Source: CAIWHR01 sp963813415 (GTDB lineage Bacteria > Pseudomonadota > Gammaproteobacteria > Burkholderiales > Casimicrobiaceae). From it: a stretch of DNA of 64,000 bases. The notes beneath the pieces are model-generated. The model saw only the letters and a program-made list of their open reading frames with translations. It searched no databases and was not told the origin of the DNA. The stretch lies in NCBI GenBank assembly GCA_963813415.1, contig CAWEYW010000013.1:24496-88495 (forward strand). Direction: 5' to 3'. The position numbers were made by a program, and so were the translations under genes. Shown in pieces: positions 8,249 to 16,652 of the stretch; position 1 is the first letter of the stretch, and each line of letters starts with the position of its first letter.

Positions 8249-9421
8249 TCACTGGACGGGATTGCTGACGCGCCGCAGCGGTGGCCGGGTTCCGAGCTGG
8301 ACGTCGATGCGGCCGCGCTTGCCGTCGCGCACGATCTCCACGCCGACGCGCGCGCCGGGCTCCATGTCCAGGGTCACGCCGGCAAGGTCCTCCGGCTGCT
8401 GGATGTCGTGGTCAGCAAGCTTGACGATCACGTCACCGGGCTGCAGGCCGGCGCGATCGGCGGGGCCTCCCGGCTGGATCGCCATGATGGCCGCACCGGG
8501 GCCTCCGCGCGGGACGGGAGCCGTCGACACGCCCAGCCAGCCGCGCGCCACGCGTCCCTGCTTCTGCAGACTGGCGACGACTTTCTGCGCGAGATCGATC
8601 GGGATGGCGAAGCCGATGCCTTCCGAGCCACCGCCGCGCGACAGGATCGCGGAGTTGATGCCTACCAGCCGGCCCGCCGTATCGATGAGCGCACCTCCCG
8701 AGTTGCCCGGATTGATCGCAGCGTCGGTCTGGATGAAATTCTCGATCGGGTTGATGCCGATGCCCTTGCGCCCCAAAGCGCTGATGATGCCTTGGGTCAC
8801 GGTCTGCCCCACGCCGAGCGGATTGCCGACGGCCAGCACGACGTCACCCACCGCCATGCTCTTGATGTCGCCGATCTCGATGGGCTGGAGACCGGAGGCA
8901 TCGATTTTCAGCAGCGCGAGATCGGAGTCGGGATCGACGCCGACCAGCTTGGTCGGCCGCAGCGTTCCGTCGGGCAATGCAACGGCGAGCTCGTTGGCTT
9001 CCGCGACGACGTGATTGTTGGTGACCACGTACCCGTTGGCGTCGATCAGCACGCCGGACCCGAGCCCTTCGCTCAGCACCCTGCGCCCCCCGAGACCCAG
9101 CGGGCCTCGCGCGACGGTGCGCGCGGAATGCACCGTGAGCACGGCAGGCGCCGCACGCTCGACGGCGCTGCGGTAACTGAAGCTCAGCGCTGCGGCCGTT
9201 GCGGGCGCACCGGGTACCGCTGTCGCCGCAGCTGTTCTCGCCGCCGGCGTCGGCGGCGGTGCCGCGGTCGGGGCGGTCGCCTGCGGTGGCGGAGCCTCCG
9301 GTGCGGTCAGCACGGCGCCGGAGTGCGTCAGCGCCCATTGCGCACCGGCGTATCCCGCCAGCGCGGCGATGAAGAGCTGTAGCAACGCGACTGCGAATCG
9401 GTTCAAAGTAGTCTCTCGCAA
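8249..9421 (-). CDS. HtrA/DegS-type periplasmic serine protease
   Basis: A 390-residue S1C-family protease. An N-terminal membrane anchor (about residues 9-30) is followed by a Pro/Ala-rich linker to about 75, the trypsin-like domain with triad His137 (TNNHVVA), Asp167 (SDLALLK) and Ser241 (GNSGGAL), and one C-terminal PDZ domain (about 285-380, GWLGVSTAPV onward). A single PDZ plus an uncleaved anchor matches DegS/AlgW, the site-1 protease that senses misfolded outer-membrane proteins and cuts RseA/MucA anti-sigma factors. No rseA or rpoE gene is nearby, so the substrate is unproven; HhoB-like quality control is the alternative. Confidence 0.93.
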   Translation of the reverse strand: MRETTLNRFAVALLQLFIAALAGYAGAQWALTHSGAVLTAPEAPPPQATAPTAAPPPTPAARTAAATAVPGAPATAAALSFSYRSAVERAAPAVLTVHSARTVARGPLGLGGRRVLSEGLGSGVLIDANGYVVTNNHVVAEANELAVALPDGTLRPTKLVGVDPDSDLALLKIDASGLQPIEIGDIKSMAVGDVVLAVGNPLGVGQTVTQGIISALGRKGIGINPIENFIQTDAAINPGNSGGALIDTAGRLVGINSAILSRGGGSEGIGFAIPIDLAQKVVASLQKQGRVARGWLGVSTAPVPRGGPGAAIMAIQPGGPADRAGLQPGDVIVKLADHDIQQPEDLAGVTLDMEPGARVGVEIVRDGKRGRIDVQLGTRPPLRRVSNPVQ

Positions 9422-9632
9422 GGAACGAAGTAATCCGTGCTCCGTCGCACATCATGCGTCGCGGGTCGGGCGCTGGAGCCGTTCGACACGGCCACTGGCA
9501 ACACGTTCCACCGCCCCGCACGAGTGATGGCTGTCTGGGCGGCCTAGCGGATTGAGCGCCCTTTATCGCCGATCGGCCAACGCCGTGGCACCGATGCGAC
9601 AATGGTACCTGTCACATCCATTCCAGGAACGC

Positions 9633-10610
9633 ATGAGACTCGCAACTTTCGCGCTGCGCCGGCAACCGGCGGAGGCGCGCATCGGCGTGGTGATCGACGC
9701 CCGGATGCTGGACATCGTCACAGCAGCGAAGCTCATGGGCGAACCGATGCTCGATGGCGTACGCACGATGCGCGAGCTCCTCGCCCGCGGCTCCGCGGCG
9801 ATGGAATGCGTGCGGACGCTGCACGCGCGCGCAACCGCCGACCCGGAGCGCTTCGCGCGCACCTTGGCGGCACTCGCGGACGTGCGGTGGCTGCCCCCGA
9901 TTCCCGATGCCGACAAGTTCCTCTGCGTCGGGAAGAACTACCGCTCCCATCTCGAAGAGCTGAAGCGCACCGATCTCATCAAGGAGATGCCCGGCGAGCC
10001 GACCGCGTTCGTCAAGCTCAATTCCTGCCTGACTGGTCACGACAGCGATGTCGTTCGTCCGGCCACCGTCACGCACCTCGATTACGAACCCGAGCTCGTC
10101 TTCGTCATCGGCAAGGAGGCCTTCGAGCTGGACGGCGCCGACCTCGCCGCCGGACGCGCCCTCGAATACGTCGCCGGCATCACGATCCTGAACGACCTCA
10201 CCTGTCGCGACACGCAGAAGCGGGAGGTCGCGTCCGGCTCGCGCTTCTGGACGGCCAAGAATGCGCCGGGCTTCGGGCCGCTCGGGCCATGCATCGTGAC
10301 CATGGATGAAGTCGGCGACCCCTACGACATCTGGGTGACGTGCAGCGTGAACGGCGAGCAGCGCATGCGGGTGAATACGTCGGAGCAGATCTGGAAGCTG
10401 CCGCGCATCCTCGAGCACTTCTCGCGCCTCGTGCCGTTGCATCCGGGTGACATGTTCTCCACCGGCGCGCCCGGCGGCGTCGCGGTCGGCAGGCCGGATG
10501 CCGAGGCGCTGTTCCTCAAGCCCGGCGATGTCGTGGAGTGCGCGTTCGAACGTCCGGCGATGGTGCTGCGCAACCGCATCGTGGCGCCGGCCGGTGGAGC
10601 ACGCCGATGA
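9633..10610 (+). CDS. Fumarylacetoacetate hydrolase family protein
   Basis: A 325-residue enzyme with a small N-terminal domain and the FAH catalytic fold. The acidic metal ligands lie in HLDYEPELVFVIG (Glu-X-Glu type), with a following Asp in ILNDLTCRD, a conserved Lys in WTAKNAPGFGPLGP and the closing MFSTGAPGGV motif. Such enzymes hydrolyse or hydrate C-C bonds of diketo acids in aromatic degradation. ATG at 9633 has CCAGGAAC upstream. Its stop overlaps the start of the RidA gene by ATGA, and the Bug receptor follows, so this looks like a small catabolic operon. Exact substrate unknown. Confidence 0.9.
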   Translation: MRLATFALRRQPAEARIGVVIDARMLDIVTAAKLMGEPMLDGVRTMRELLARGSAAMECVRTLHARATADPERFARTLAALADVRWLPPIPDADKFLCVGKNYRSHLEELKRTDLIKEMPGEPTAFVKLNSCLTGHDSDVVRPATVTHLDYEPELVFVIGKEAFELDGADLAAGRALEYVAGITILNDLTCRDTQKREVASGSRFWTAKNAPGFGPLGPCIVTMDEVGDPYDIWVTCSVNGEQRMRVNTSEQIWKLPRILEHFSRLVPLHPGDMFSTGAPGGVAVGRPDAEALFLKPGDVVECAFERPAMVLRNRIVAPAGGARR

Positions 10611-11005
10611 CCGAGATCACCCGTGGCGATCCACCCGGCCTGCGCAATGTGCGGCGCAACGTCTATCACCATTTCATCCGCATCGACAATCCCAAGTCCC
10701 TCATCTTCCTGTCGGGCCAGCTCGCGCGCGACGCCGCCGGCAATCTCGTCGGACCGGGCGACATGGCCGAGCAGACGCGGCAGTGCATTCGCAACATGCG
10801 CACCGTGCTCGAAGCCGCGGGCGGTTCGCTCGAGGACATCGTCTCGATCGTGGTGTACACGACCGACATCCGCCAGTTCAAGGAGATCGTCGCCGCCCGC
10901 ACCGAATTCTTCGTCGTGAACCTGCCGACGAGCACCATCGTGGAAGTGAACCACCTCGCCGATCCGGGTTTGCTGATCGAGTTCCAGGCGATCGCCGCCC
11001 TCTGA
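10607..11005 (+). CDS. RidA/YjgF family deaminase
   Basis: A 132-residue RidA-superfamily protein. Members are trimeric enzymes that hydrolyse enamines/imines; some family members in aromatic pathways act as 2-aminomuconate deaminase. Features are IFLSGQLARDAAGNLV, the helix region QTRQCIRNMRTVLEAAGGSLEDIV and VYTTDI. The start overlaps the upstream stop (ATGA), showing translational coupling to the FAH-family enzyme. That pairing suggests a ring-cleavage or amino-acid-derived pathway rather than general housekeeping; this is inference. Confidence 0.9.
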   Translation: MTEITRGDPPGLRNVRRNVYHHFIRIDNPKSLIFLSGQLARDAAGNLVGPGDMAEQTRQCIRNMRTVLEAAGGSLEDIVSIVVYTTDIRQFKEIVAARTEFFVVNLPTSTIVEVNHLADPGLLIEFQAIAAL

Positions 11006-11046
11006 TTACCGTCCGCTCGTTGCGGCGGCCCAACCCAAGGAATGTC

Positions 11047-12000
11047 ATGACATCGTTCATTCGCGCCGTGCTCGCCCTGGCCTGCTGCCTCTTCACCGTG
11101 GCCGCGGTCGCGCAGGCGCAAAACTACCCCGATCGGCCGATCCGCATCGTCGTGCCGTACCCGCCAGGTGGTGGCACCGACACGCTGGCGCGGCTCGTTG
11201 GCAAGTACATGGGCGATTCCCTGAAGCAACCGGTCATCGTGGAGAACCGGCCCGGCGGCAATGCGCTGATCGGCATGGATGTGGTCATGAAGGCGCCGGC
11301 GGACGGCTATACCCTGATGGCGATCGCTGCGGGTCCGCTCAACGAAGACAACATGAAGTCGTTCGTGCCGATCGCACTCTTCGCCGCGCCGGCGTACCTG
11401 CTCGTCGTCAATCCGGCACTGAAGGCGAAGAACGTGCAGGAACTCGTCGCGCTCGCAAAAGCCGAGCCGGGCAAGCTCGCGTACGGCTCGACCGGCGGCG
11501 GTGCGGCGTCGCATCTTTCGACCGAGCTCTTCAAGGCGATGTCGGGCACGGACATGCTGCACGTGCCGTACAAGGGCGTAGGGAACGCCGTCACGGATCT
11601 TCTCGGCGGCCATGTGCAGCTGATGATCGCGCCGCCGCAGGCGGTGATGCCACAGGTGAAGGCCGGCAGCCTGCGCGCGCTCGCCGTTACCAGTCCGCGC
11701 CGCATGCCGTTCGCACCGGACATTCCGACGATCGCGGAATCCGGCGTGCCGGGCTACGAGTCCGTCGGCTGGTTCGGCCTCGTCGCGCCCGTTGGTGTGC
11801 CGCGCGACATCATCACCCGGTTGAATGCGGAGATCGTGCGCATCCTGCAGTTGCCTGACGTGCGCGAGCGCCTGCTCGAGCTTGGTGCCGAGCCCGCCAA
11901 GACCACGCCGGAGGAGTTCGCCGACTTCATCCGTCGCGATAATGCCAAGTGGGCGAAGCTCATCAAGGAAAAGGGCATCGTCATCGAGGGGGCCAAATAG
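11047..12000 (+). CDS. Bug-family tripartite tricarboxylate transporter receptor
   Basis: A 317-residue periplasmic solute-binding protein with a signal peptide (residues 1-24, ending VAQAQN). The family signature YPDRPIRIVVPYPPGGGTD is followed by RLVGKYMGDSLKQPVIVENRPGGN. Bug proteins capture carboxylates and related small molecules; many are orphans without their TctAB membrane partners, as here. ATG at 11047 has AAGGA five bases upstream. It lies 41 bp after the RidA gene in the same direction, so it probably brings in the substrate or a product of that pathway. Confidence 0.93.
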   Translation: MTSFIRAVLALACCLFTVAAVAQAQNYPDRPIRIVVPYPPGGGTDTLARLVGKYMGDSLKQPVIVENRPGGNALIGMDVVMKAPADGYTLMAIAAGPLNEDNMKSFVPIALFAAPAYLLVVNPALKAKNVQELVALAKAEPGKLAYGSTGGGAASHLSTELFKAMSGTDMLHVPYKGVGNAVTDLLGGHVQLMIAPPQAVMPQVKAGSLRALAVTSPRRMPFAPDIPTIAESGVPGYESVGWFGLVAPVGVPRDIITRLNAEIVRILQLPDVRERLLELGAEPAKTTPEEFADFIRRDNAKWAKLIKEKGIVIEGAK

Positions 12001-12057
12001 GCGAGCGGCCGCGGGGCGCAGGCTCGTTGCTCACACCGCCGTCGCGGCGCAAGCGCA

Positions 12058-13044
12058 TCAGGCCGGCGATGGCCGACCGCGCAACGAGGCGAGGCAGCCG
12101 AGTCCGAGGGAGATGCCGAACCAGAACGTCACGGCGCGTGTGCCTACCGCGGCTGCCGCGGCATCCGGCCAGGGCATGCCCTTGTGCGTGAGCAGCGCGA
12201 TCATGGTGATCTCGTTGGCGCCGATGCCGCCGGGGATCATCGATGCCACGCCGGCGAGGGTCGAGACGGCGAAGATGTTGATGGCGTCGGCCAGCGTGCC
12301 GGCGGGCCACAGGAGGTGGACGAACCCGGCGAACATCAACGCCTGCATGCCGTACGCGACGAGCGCAATCGCGAGATAGGCGAGCACCGGAGCGACCCGC
12401 CACGTGGCGACGTATGCGCAGCCACCTGTGGCAAGCACGTTGCGCAGCCAGGTCCAGCGCGTGTGGCCTTCGAGACGCGCCGAGAGGCGTTGTGCGAGAT
12501 CACGCGCGAACATCGCCCGCAGCGCGAAGCCTGCCGCGAGCGTCGCCGCGGGCAGCCACCACCAGCGCGCAATGCCAGCGCTCGCCGCCGCGAGGAGCAG
12601 CACCGCGACAAGATCGGTCAGCCGCTCGACGAAGAACAGCACGAGACTGGTGCCGACGGGAACGTGCCACGACAAGAGGAGCACGCTGCGGATGTTTTCG
12701 CCGGCCTTGCCGGGCGTTGCTGTCAAGGCGAATCCCGCGAGGTAGATGCGCAGTGACTCGCGCCAGGGCACACGCCCACCGGCGCGATGGAGGAGGTGCT
12801 GCCAGCGCAGGAACCGGATCGCGTAGGCCAGGACCGCCACCGGAATGGCGCTCGGCAGCCACCAGCCGAGGCGGCTCAGCGCATCACCGAGCTCGTCCCA
12901 GCCCACCCACAGTGCGAGACCCAGGTACAGCGCGCCGGCGCAGAGGGTGCTGACGACAACGGCGGTGAGCGCGCGCCGTGCCGGGCCCTTGGGGGCGGAC
13001 GACAGCGCAGACGGATCTTCCGTGGAGGGCACGACGCGTTGCAT
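12058..13044 (-). CDS. YbhN/LPG-synthase-like transmembrane protein
   Basis: A 328-residue polytopic membrane protein of the UPF0104/lysylphosphatidylglycerol-synthase TM family. About eight hydrophobic segments are visible, along with the family motifs GFALTATPGKAGENIRSVLL and STLAGVASMIPGGIGANE. It lacks the soluble aminoacyl-transferase domain of MprF, so it is not an LPG synthase; related proteins are thought to act in lipid or glycan transport. The start is taken at 13044 (MQRVVPSTED), because the 39 codons upstream in the longer frame are Arg-rich and overlap the divergent promoter region of the epimerase gene. Its end converges on the Bug gene. Confidence 0.85.
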   Translation of the reverse strand: MQRVVPSTEDPSALSSAPKGPARRALTAVVVSTLCAGALYLGLALWVGWDELGDALSRLGWWLPSAIPVAVLAYAIRFLRWQHLLHRAGGRVPWRESLRIYLAGFALTATPGKAGENIRSVLLLSWHVPVGTSLVLFFVERLTDLVAVLLLAAASAGIARWWWLPAATLAAGFALRAMFARDLAQRLSARLEGHTRWTWLRNVLATGGCAYVATWRVAPVLAYLAIALVAYGMQALMFAGFVHLLWPAGTLADAINIFAVSTLAGVASMIPGGIGANEITMIALLTHKGMPWPDAAAAAVGTRAVTFWFGISLGLGCLASLRGRPSPA

Positions 13045-13171
13045 GGCGCAATCATGGGCCCTGCGGACCGGTGACGCGAGGCCGATGCGGAAAGTCCGGT
13101 CTCCTTTATCATGACCCTGCCGGCCTACCGATGCTGCCGGGCCGAACAACTGCAGGATCACGGGAGCAGCG

Positions 13172-14158
13172 ATGCGAAGCTACGATCGAATGCGCGTGCT
13201 GGTGACGGGTGGCGCGGGGTTCCTGGGATCGCACCTTTGCGGTCGGCTCCTTGGCGAGGGGTGCCAGGTCATCTGCGTCGACAATTTTTTCACCGGCTCG
13301 CGCGACAACGTCACTAAGCTCCTCCACGATCCGCATTTCGAGCTGATGCGCCACGACGTGACGTTTCCGCTTTATGTCGAGGTGGATCGGATCTACAACC
13401 TCGCCTGCCCGGCGTCGCCCGTGCACTACCAGTTCGATCCCGTGCAGACGACGAAGACGTCGGTGCACGGTGCGATCAACATGCTCGGCCTCGCCAAGCG
13501 CGTGCGGGCGCGCATCCTGCAGGCGTCGACCAGCGAGGTGTACGGCGACCCCGAGGTGCATCCGCAGACCGAGGACTACTGGGGGCGGGTCAATCCGATT
13601 GGCCGCCGCTCCTGCTACGACGAAGGCAAGCGGTGTGCGGAGACGCTGTTCTTCGACTATTACCGCCAGCACAAGCTGATGATCAAGGTGGCGCGCATCT
13701 TCAACACCTATGGCCCCAACATGCATCCATCGGATGGGCGGGTGATCTCGAACTTCATCATGCAGGCGCTGCGCGGGGAACCCATCACGATCTATGGCGA
13801 CGGCAGGCAGACGCGCTCGTTGTGCTACGTCGACGACCTGATCGACGGGCTCGTGCGGCTCATGGAAAGTCCGACGGAGGTTACCGGCCCCGTCAATCTC
13901 GGCAATCCGCACGAGCTCAGCATCGCCGAAATCGCGCGGACCATCCTCGATCTCACCGAATCAAAGTCCGAGCTCGTGTTCGAGCCGCTGCCCGAAGACG
14001 ATCCGCGGCAGCGCCAGCCGGACATCTCGCAGGCGAAGCGGGTGCTGGGATGGGAGCCGCGGACCTCGCTGGAGCAGGGGCTGCGCAAGACGATCGAATA
14101 TTTCCGCGCGATCGTGCGCGAGCATCGACAGCACACGCCCGCGCCTCGACCCGCCTGA
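13172..14158 (+). CDS. UDP-glucuronate decarboxylase (UDP-xylose synthase)
   Basis: A 328-residue extended short-chain dehydrogenase/reductase. The NAD-binding motif is TGGAGFLGSHL, the active site is the YDEGK form of YxxxK with Ser in QASTSEVYGDP, and the UXS-type RIFNTYGPNMHPSDGRV and GDGRQTRSLCYVDDL segments are present. It oxidises and decarboxylates UDP-glucuronate to UDP-xylose for surface polysaccharide. ATG at 13172 has GGGAG five bases upstream; a second Met at 13190 is the alternative. No glycosyltransferases lie beside it. Confidence 0.92.
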   Translation: MRSYDRMRVLVTGGAGFLGSHLCGRLLGEGCQVICVDNFFTGSRDNVTKLLHDPHFELMRHDVTFPLYVEVDRIYNLACPASPVHYQFDPVQTTKTSVHGAINMLGLAKRVRARILQASTSEVYGDPEVHPQTEDYWGRVNPIGRRSCYDEGKRCAETLFFDYYRQHKLMIKVARIFNTYGPNMHPSDGRVISNFIMQALRGEPITIYGDGRQTRSLCYVDDLIDGLVRLMESPTEVTGPVNLGNPHELSIAEIARTILDLTESKSELVFEPLPEDDPRQRQPDISQAKRVLGWEPRTSLEQGLRKTIEYFRAIVREHRQHTPAPRPA

Positions 14159-14205
14159 GCGCGCTACGACGGGAGACGGCGCGCCACCGCACGACTGCGC
14201 GAAAT

Positions 14206-14421
14206 TCAATGCAGCGCGCGTGCGCGTCGATGCATCGCGCCGATGCTCGCGGCCATCGCTTCGACGCCGTCACGCAGTCGCCTGGCGATGCCGAACACCA
14301 CGTCCAGGAATGCCTCGGTTTGCTCCATGCGGGCCCTCGCCCGTGCGCGCTCCCCGGGGCTCATCTGCACGCGGTCGAGAAGGCGGAGCGTGTCGGGCGT
14401 ACGACGATCGGTTCTGCTCAT
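14206..14421 (-). CDS. Small hypothetical protein (71 aa)
   Basis: A 71-residue protein (MSRTDRRTPDTLRLLDRVQM to RARALH), Arg-rich and probably two amphipathic helices. Its ATG overlaps the stop of the preceding small gene as ATGA on the minus strand, which favours both being translated together. No family recognised. The start inside the longer frame is chosen because the upstream codons only repeat the other gene in a shifted frame. Confidence 0.45.
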   Translation of the reverse strand: MSRTDRRTPDTLRLLDRVQMSPGERARARARMEQTEAFLDVVFGIARRLRDGVEAMAASIGAMHRRARALH

Positions 14422-14663
14422 GGTGAATCTTTCGTTGCTGTGAATGGGCGGACGCTCCAACGGCAGGCGGGGGCGGTCGCGCTGCGTGAACTGCCTGCCC
14501 GCTGCGAGCGCGCTGGCGCCGCCCGGCCGTGCACGAGCCGATGGAAGCTGCGGCAATCGACGTTGCAGCAGGCGCTGACCGGCCGACGATAGCTGTCGCG
14601 CCCTGCGAACGGCATCGGCAGGCCGCACTCGGGGCACATGGGGGTCGATAGGGCCGGTCTCAT
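14418..14663 (-). CDS. Possible small zinc-ribbon protein (81 aa)
   Basis: An 81-residue frame containing MCPECGLPMPF and, about 20 residues later, ACCNVDC, a CxxC...CxxxxC or CCxxxC pattern compatible with a small zinc ribbon, followed by an Arg/Ser-rich tail without clear structure. It is coupled by ATGA to the 71-residue gene downstream. No good ribosome site precedes ATG 14663 or the later Met at 14639. A terminator for the upstream gene lies at 14703-14732, so this pair would need its own promoter. Moderate to low confidence. Confidence 0.38.
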   Translation of the reverse strand: MRPALSTPMCPECGLPMPFAGRDSYRRPVSACCNVDCRSFHRLVHGRAAPARSQRAGSSRSATAPACRWSVRPFTATKDSP

Positions 14664-14702
14664 GGTTGTCGTGTCGGCGCTCGGGGGGCGTCCCGGTACA
14701 GG

Positions 14703-14732
14703 AAAAAAAAGAGCGCAGGTGGTTGCCTGCGC
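14703..14732 (-). terminator. Rho-independent terminator
   Basis: On the minus strand GCGCAGG-CAACCA-CCTGCGC forms a perfect 7-bp GC-rich stem with a 6-nt loop, followed by TC and eight T residues. It lies about 75 bp after the stop of the minus-strand gene at 14809-15228 and is one of the strongest terminators in the window. Confidence 0.88.
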
Positions 14733-14808
14733 CCGAAGATTCCACCCTAGGAGGAGGAAGGGAGGAATGCGATGGGTCGGGGCGGCGCGGCGCGCGTCAC
14801 CCGGGCGG

Positions 14809-15228
14809 CTACCACGTGCCGCGCACTGCCTGCCGCTCGAGGGAGCGTATGCGCTGCTCGAGGTCGCAAACATCGGTCGACTGGGCGAGCCAGGCGTCCC
14901 GTCGAGCCCTTTCGGCGTTTTCGAGTGCGTTCCAGAAGCCGTCGGCGAGTCGGCGCAGGGAGCCAGCGCTGAAAAAGCTGCCGACGGCCCCGATCCAGCG
15001 CGGCAGCGCCTCGCGGAGGTAGTCGCGGCGCGCGGCCCGGGCCACGCGCTCCAGCGTGAAGTGGTCGACCTTGCCCGGCCACTCCGGCAACGCTGCGCCG
15101 GGAATGGTGCGACGCACCACGTCAGCCTGGTGCACGGTCTCGCGGGGGGCGATAATCGCTCCTGCGGTGGGCAGGAAGGTCCGCGTCAACAGGGTAAAAT
15201 GGGCGCGGTAGAACAGGTTGTGGGGCAT
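14809..15228 (-). CDS. Hypothetical protein, divergent from LysR regulator
   Basis: A 139-residue soluble protein starting MPHNLFYRAHFTLLTRTFLP. GAGGAG six bases before ATG at 15228 makes this start firm. The C-terminal half is helical and charged (NALENAERARRDAWLAQ and DLEQRIRSLERQ), compatible with a coiled coil. The overall look is faintly phasin-like, but I cannot assign it. It is transcribed away from the LysR gene across a 251-bp gap, the classic layout of a regulator and its target, and ends in a strong terminator. Confidence 0.65.
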   Translation of the reverse strand: MPHNLFYRAHFTLLTRTFLPTAGAIIAPRETVHQADVVRRTIPGAALPEWPGKVDHFTLERVARAARRDYLREALPRWIGAVGSFFSAGSLRRLADGFWNALENAERARRDAWLAQSTDVCDLEQRIRSLERQAVRGTW

Positions 15229-15479
15229 TTTGAGCTCCTCGGCACGTGTATGAGCCGAAAGGGTTTTTCTGGCTACGGAACAGATTCTATGGATACCGCC
15301 AAGGCAATGCCAATCGCATTTTTGGATGCGGAGCATAGCCGCGGCAGATGGCCCGGGCTGAACTATTGCAGTGCAGCAAAGTCGGACGTTAGGATCATGC
15401 TGAACTTCGCGCCAGATCAAAGGAGGCCGTACCCCGCCGCTGCTAAACTCGCCGTGCGGCTGTTTGCCGCCGAGCACCT

Positions 15480-16400
15480 ATGGACCTGAATCAGCTGCGT
15501 TCCTTCATCGCGGTCGCCAAGCACGGGCACCTCACCCGGGCTTCGGAGAGCCTGCACCTCAGTCAGCCGGCGCTCTCGGCGCAGATCAAGGCGCTCGAAG
15601 AGGGTCTGGGGGTGACCCTGTTCCGGCGTACGCCCTCCGGCATGGCGTTGACACCGTCCGGCCGGGTGCTGCTCGAGCAAGCCGAGCGCGCGATGGCCGC
15701 GGTTGTCCAGTTGCAACAGACCGCGCAGGCGCTGCGCGGCGAACTGACGGGCAAGCTGACGCTGGGCACGGTGCTCAATCCGGCCACGCTGCGCGTCGGC
15801 GAGCTGCTGGCGCTTTCCATGGAGCGCCACCCCCAGCTTGAGCTCGAGCTCCATCAGGTCGTATCGCACGAGGCCTTGGTTGGCGTGCGCAGCGGCGCGC
15901 TCGACGCGAGCTTCTACTTCGGGCCGAAACCGGAGGACCTGGAGGCGATCGAGCTGCGCGAGATCACCTACGTCCTTGCCATGCCGGTCGCCTGGCTCGA
16001 GGAGCTGCCGGAGATTTCATGGGCCACACTCGCCCAGCAGCCGTGGGTGTCGGCGCCGTCGACGAGCTCGCACCGCGGTGTGGTGCTCGAGGCCTTCCGC
16101 GGCCACGCCACGCTGCCCGAGCGCCTGATCGAGGCCGACAGCGAATCCGTCATCGTGAACCTGGTGGAAGCCGGCGTGGGAGCGAGCCTCGTCCGGGAAG
16201 AGCTCGCATTGCCTTCTGCCGCCGAAGGGCGCATTGCGATATGGCCGGGCGCGGAAGTCATCACCCACCTCTGGCTCGCATACAACCCGGCACGCAAGGG
16301 CGACCCCTTGCTCGAGGCTCTGCTCGACACCCTCCACGAGGTGTGGAGCGCGCCGGTCGAAGCGATGCCGCAAGCAATGCGCGAGGCCAAGGCCGCCTGA
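15480..16400 (+). CDS. LysR-family transcriptional regulator
   Basis: A 306-residue LTTR. The N-terminal winged helix-turn-helix is clear (MDLNQLRSFIAVAKHGHLTR, then SLHLSQPALSAQIKALEEGLG), followed by the periplasmic-binding-protein-like effector domain from about residue 92. LTTRs usually activate a divergent target and repress themselves; the divergent neighbour here is the 139-residue unknown gene. The effector is not predictable from sequence. Confidence 0.95.
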   Translation: MDLNQLRSFIAVAKHGHLTRASESLHLSQPALSAQIKALEEGLGVTLFRRTPSGMALTPSGRVLLEQAERAMAAVVQLQQTAQALRGELTGKLTLGTVLNPATLRVGELLALSMERHPQLELELHQVVSHEALVGVRSGALDASFYFGPKPEDLEAIELREITYVLAMPVAWLEELPEISWATLAQQPWVSAPSTSSHRGVVLEAFRGHATLPERLIEADSESVIVNLVEAGVGASLVREELALPSAAEGRIAIWPGAEVITHLWLAYNPARKGDPLLEALLDTLHEVWSAPVEAMPQAMREAKAA

Positions 16401-16652
16401 AGCGCTGCGCGCGAAGTCGCGCCCGCGGCTGATATCCGGGCACAACGAACCGCAGGCAACCGACGGCGGCCGCATTTCATTGCGTGCGTTGTCGAATGCA
16501 CGGTGTAGTGCACGGGTCACGCGTCGATGCGTCATGTTCCAGCGCACCGATCGCGATTCACGAAGTCTTGCGTTGATTCCCGCGCAATGGTGCGGCATAG
16601 TGCCCGAACGTGGCTGCGCCAATCGGGCGCAGCCAATCCGTGGAGGACATTC

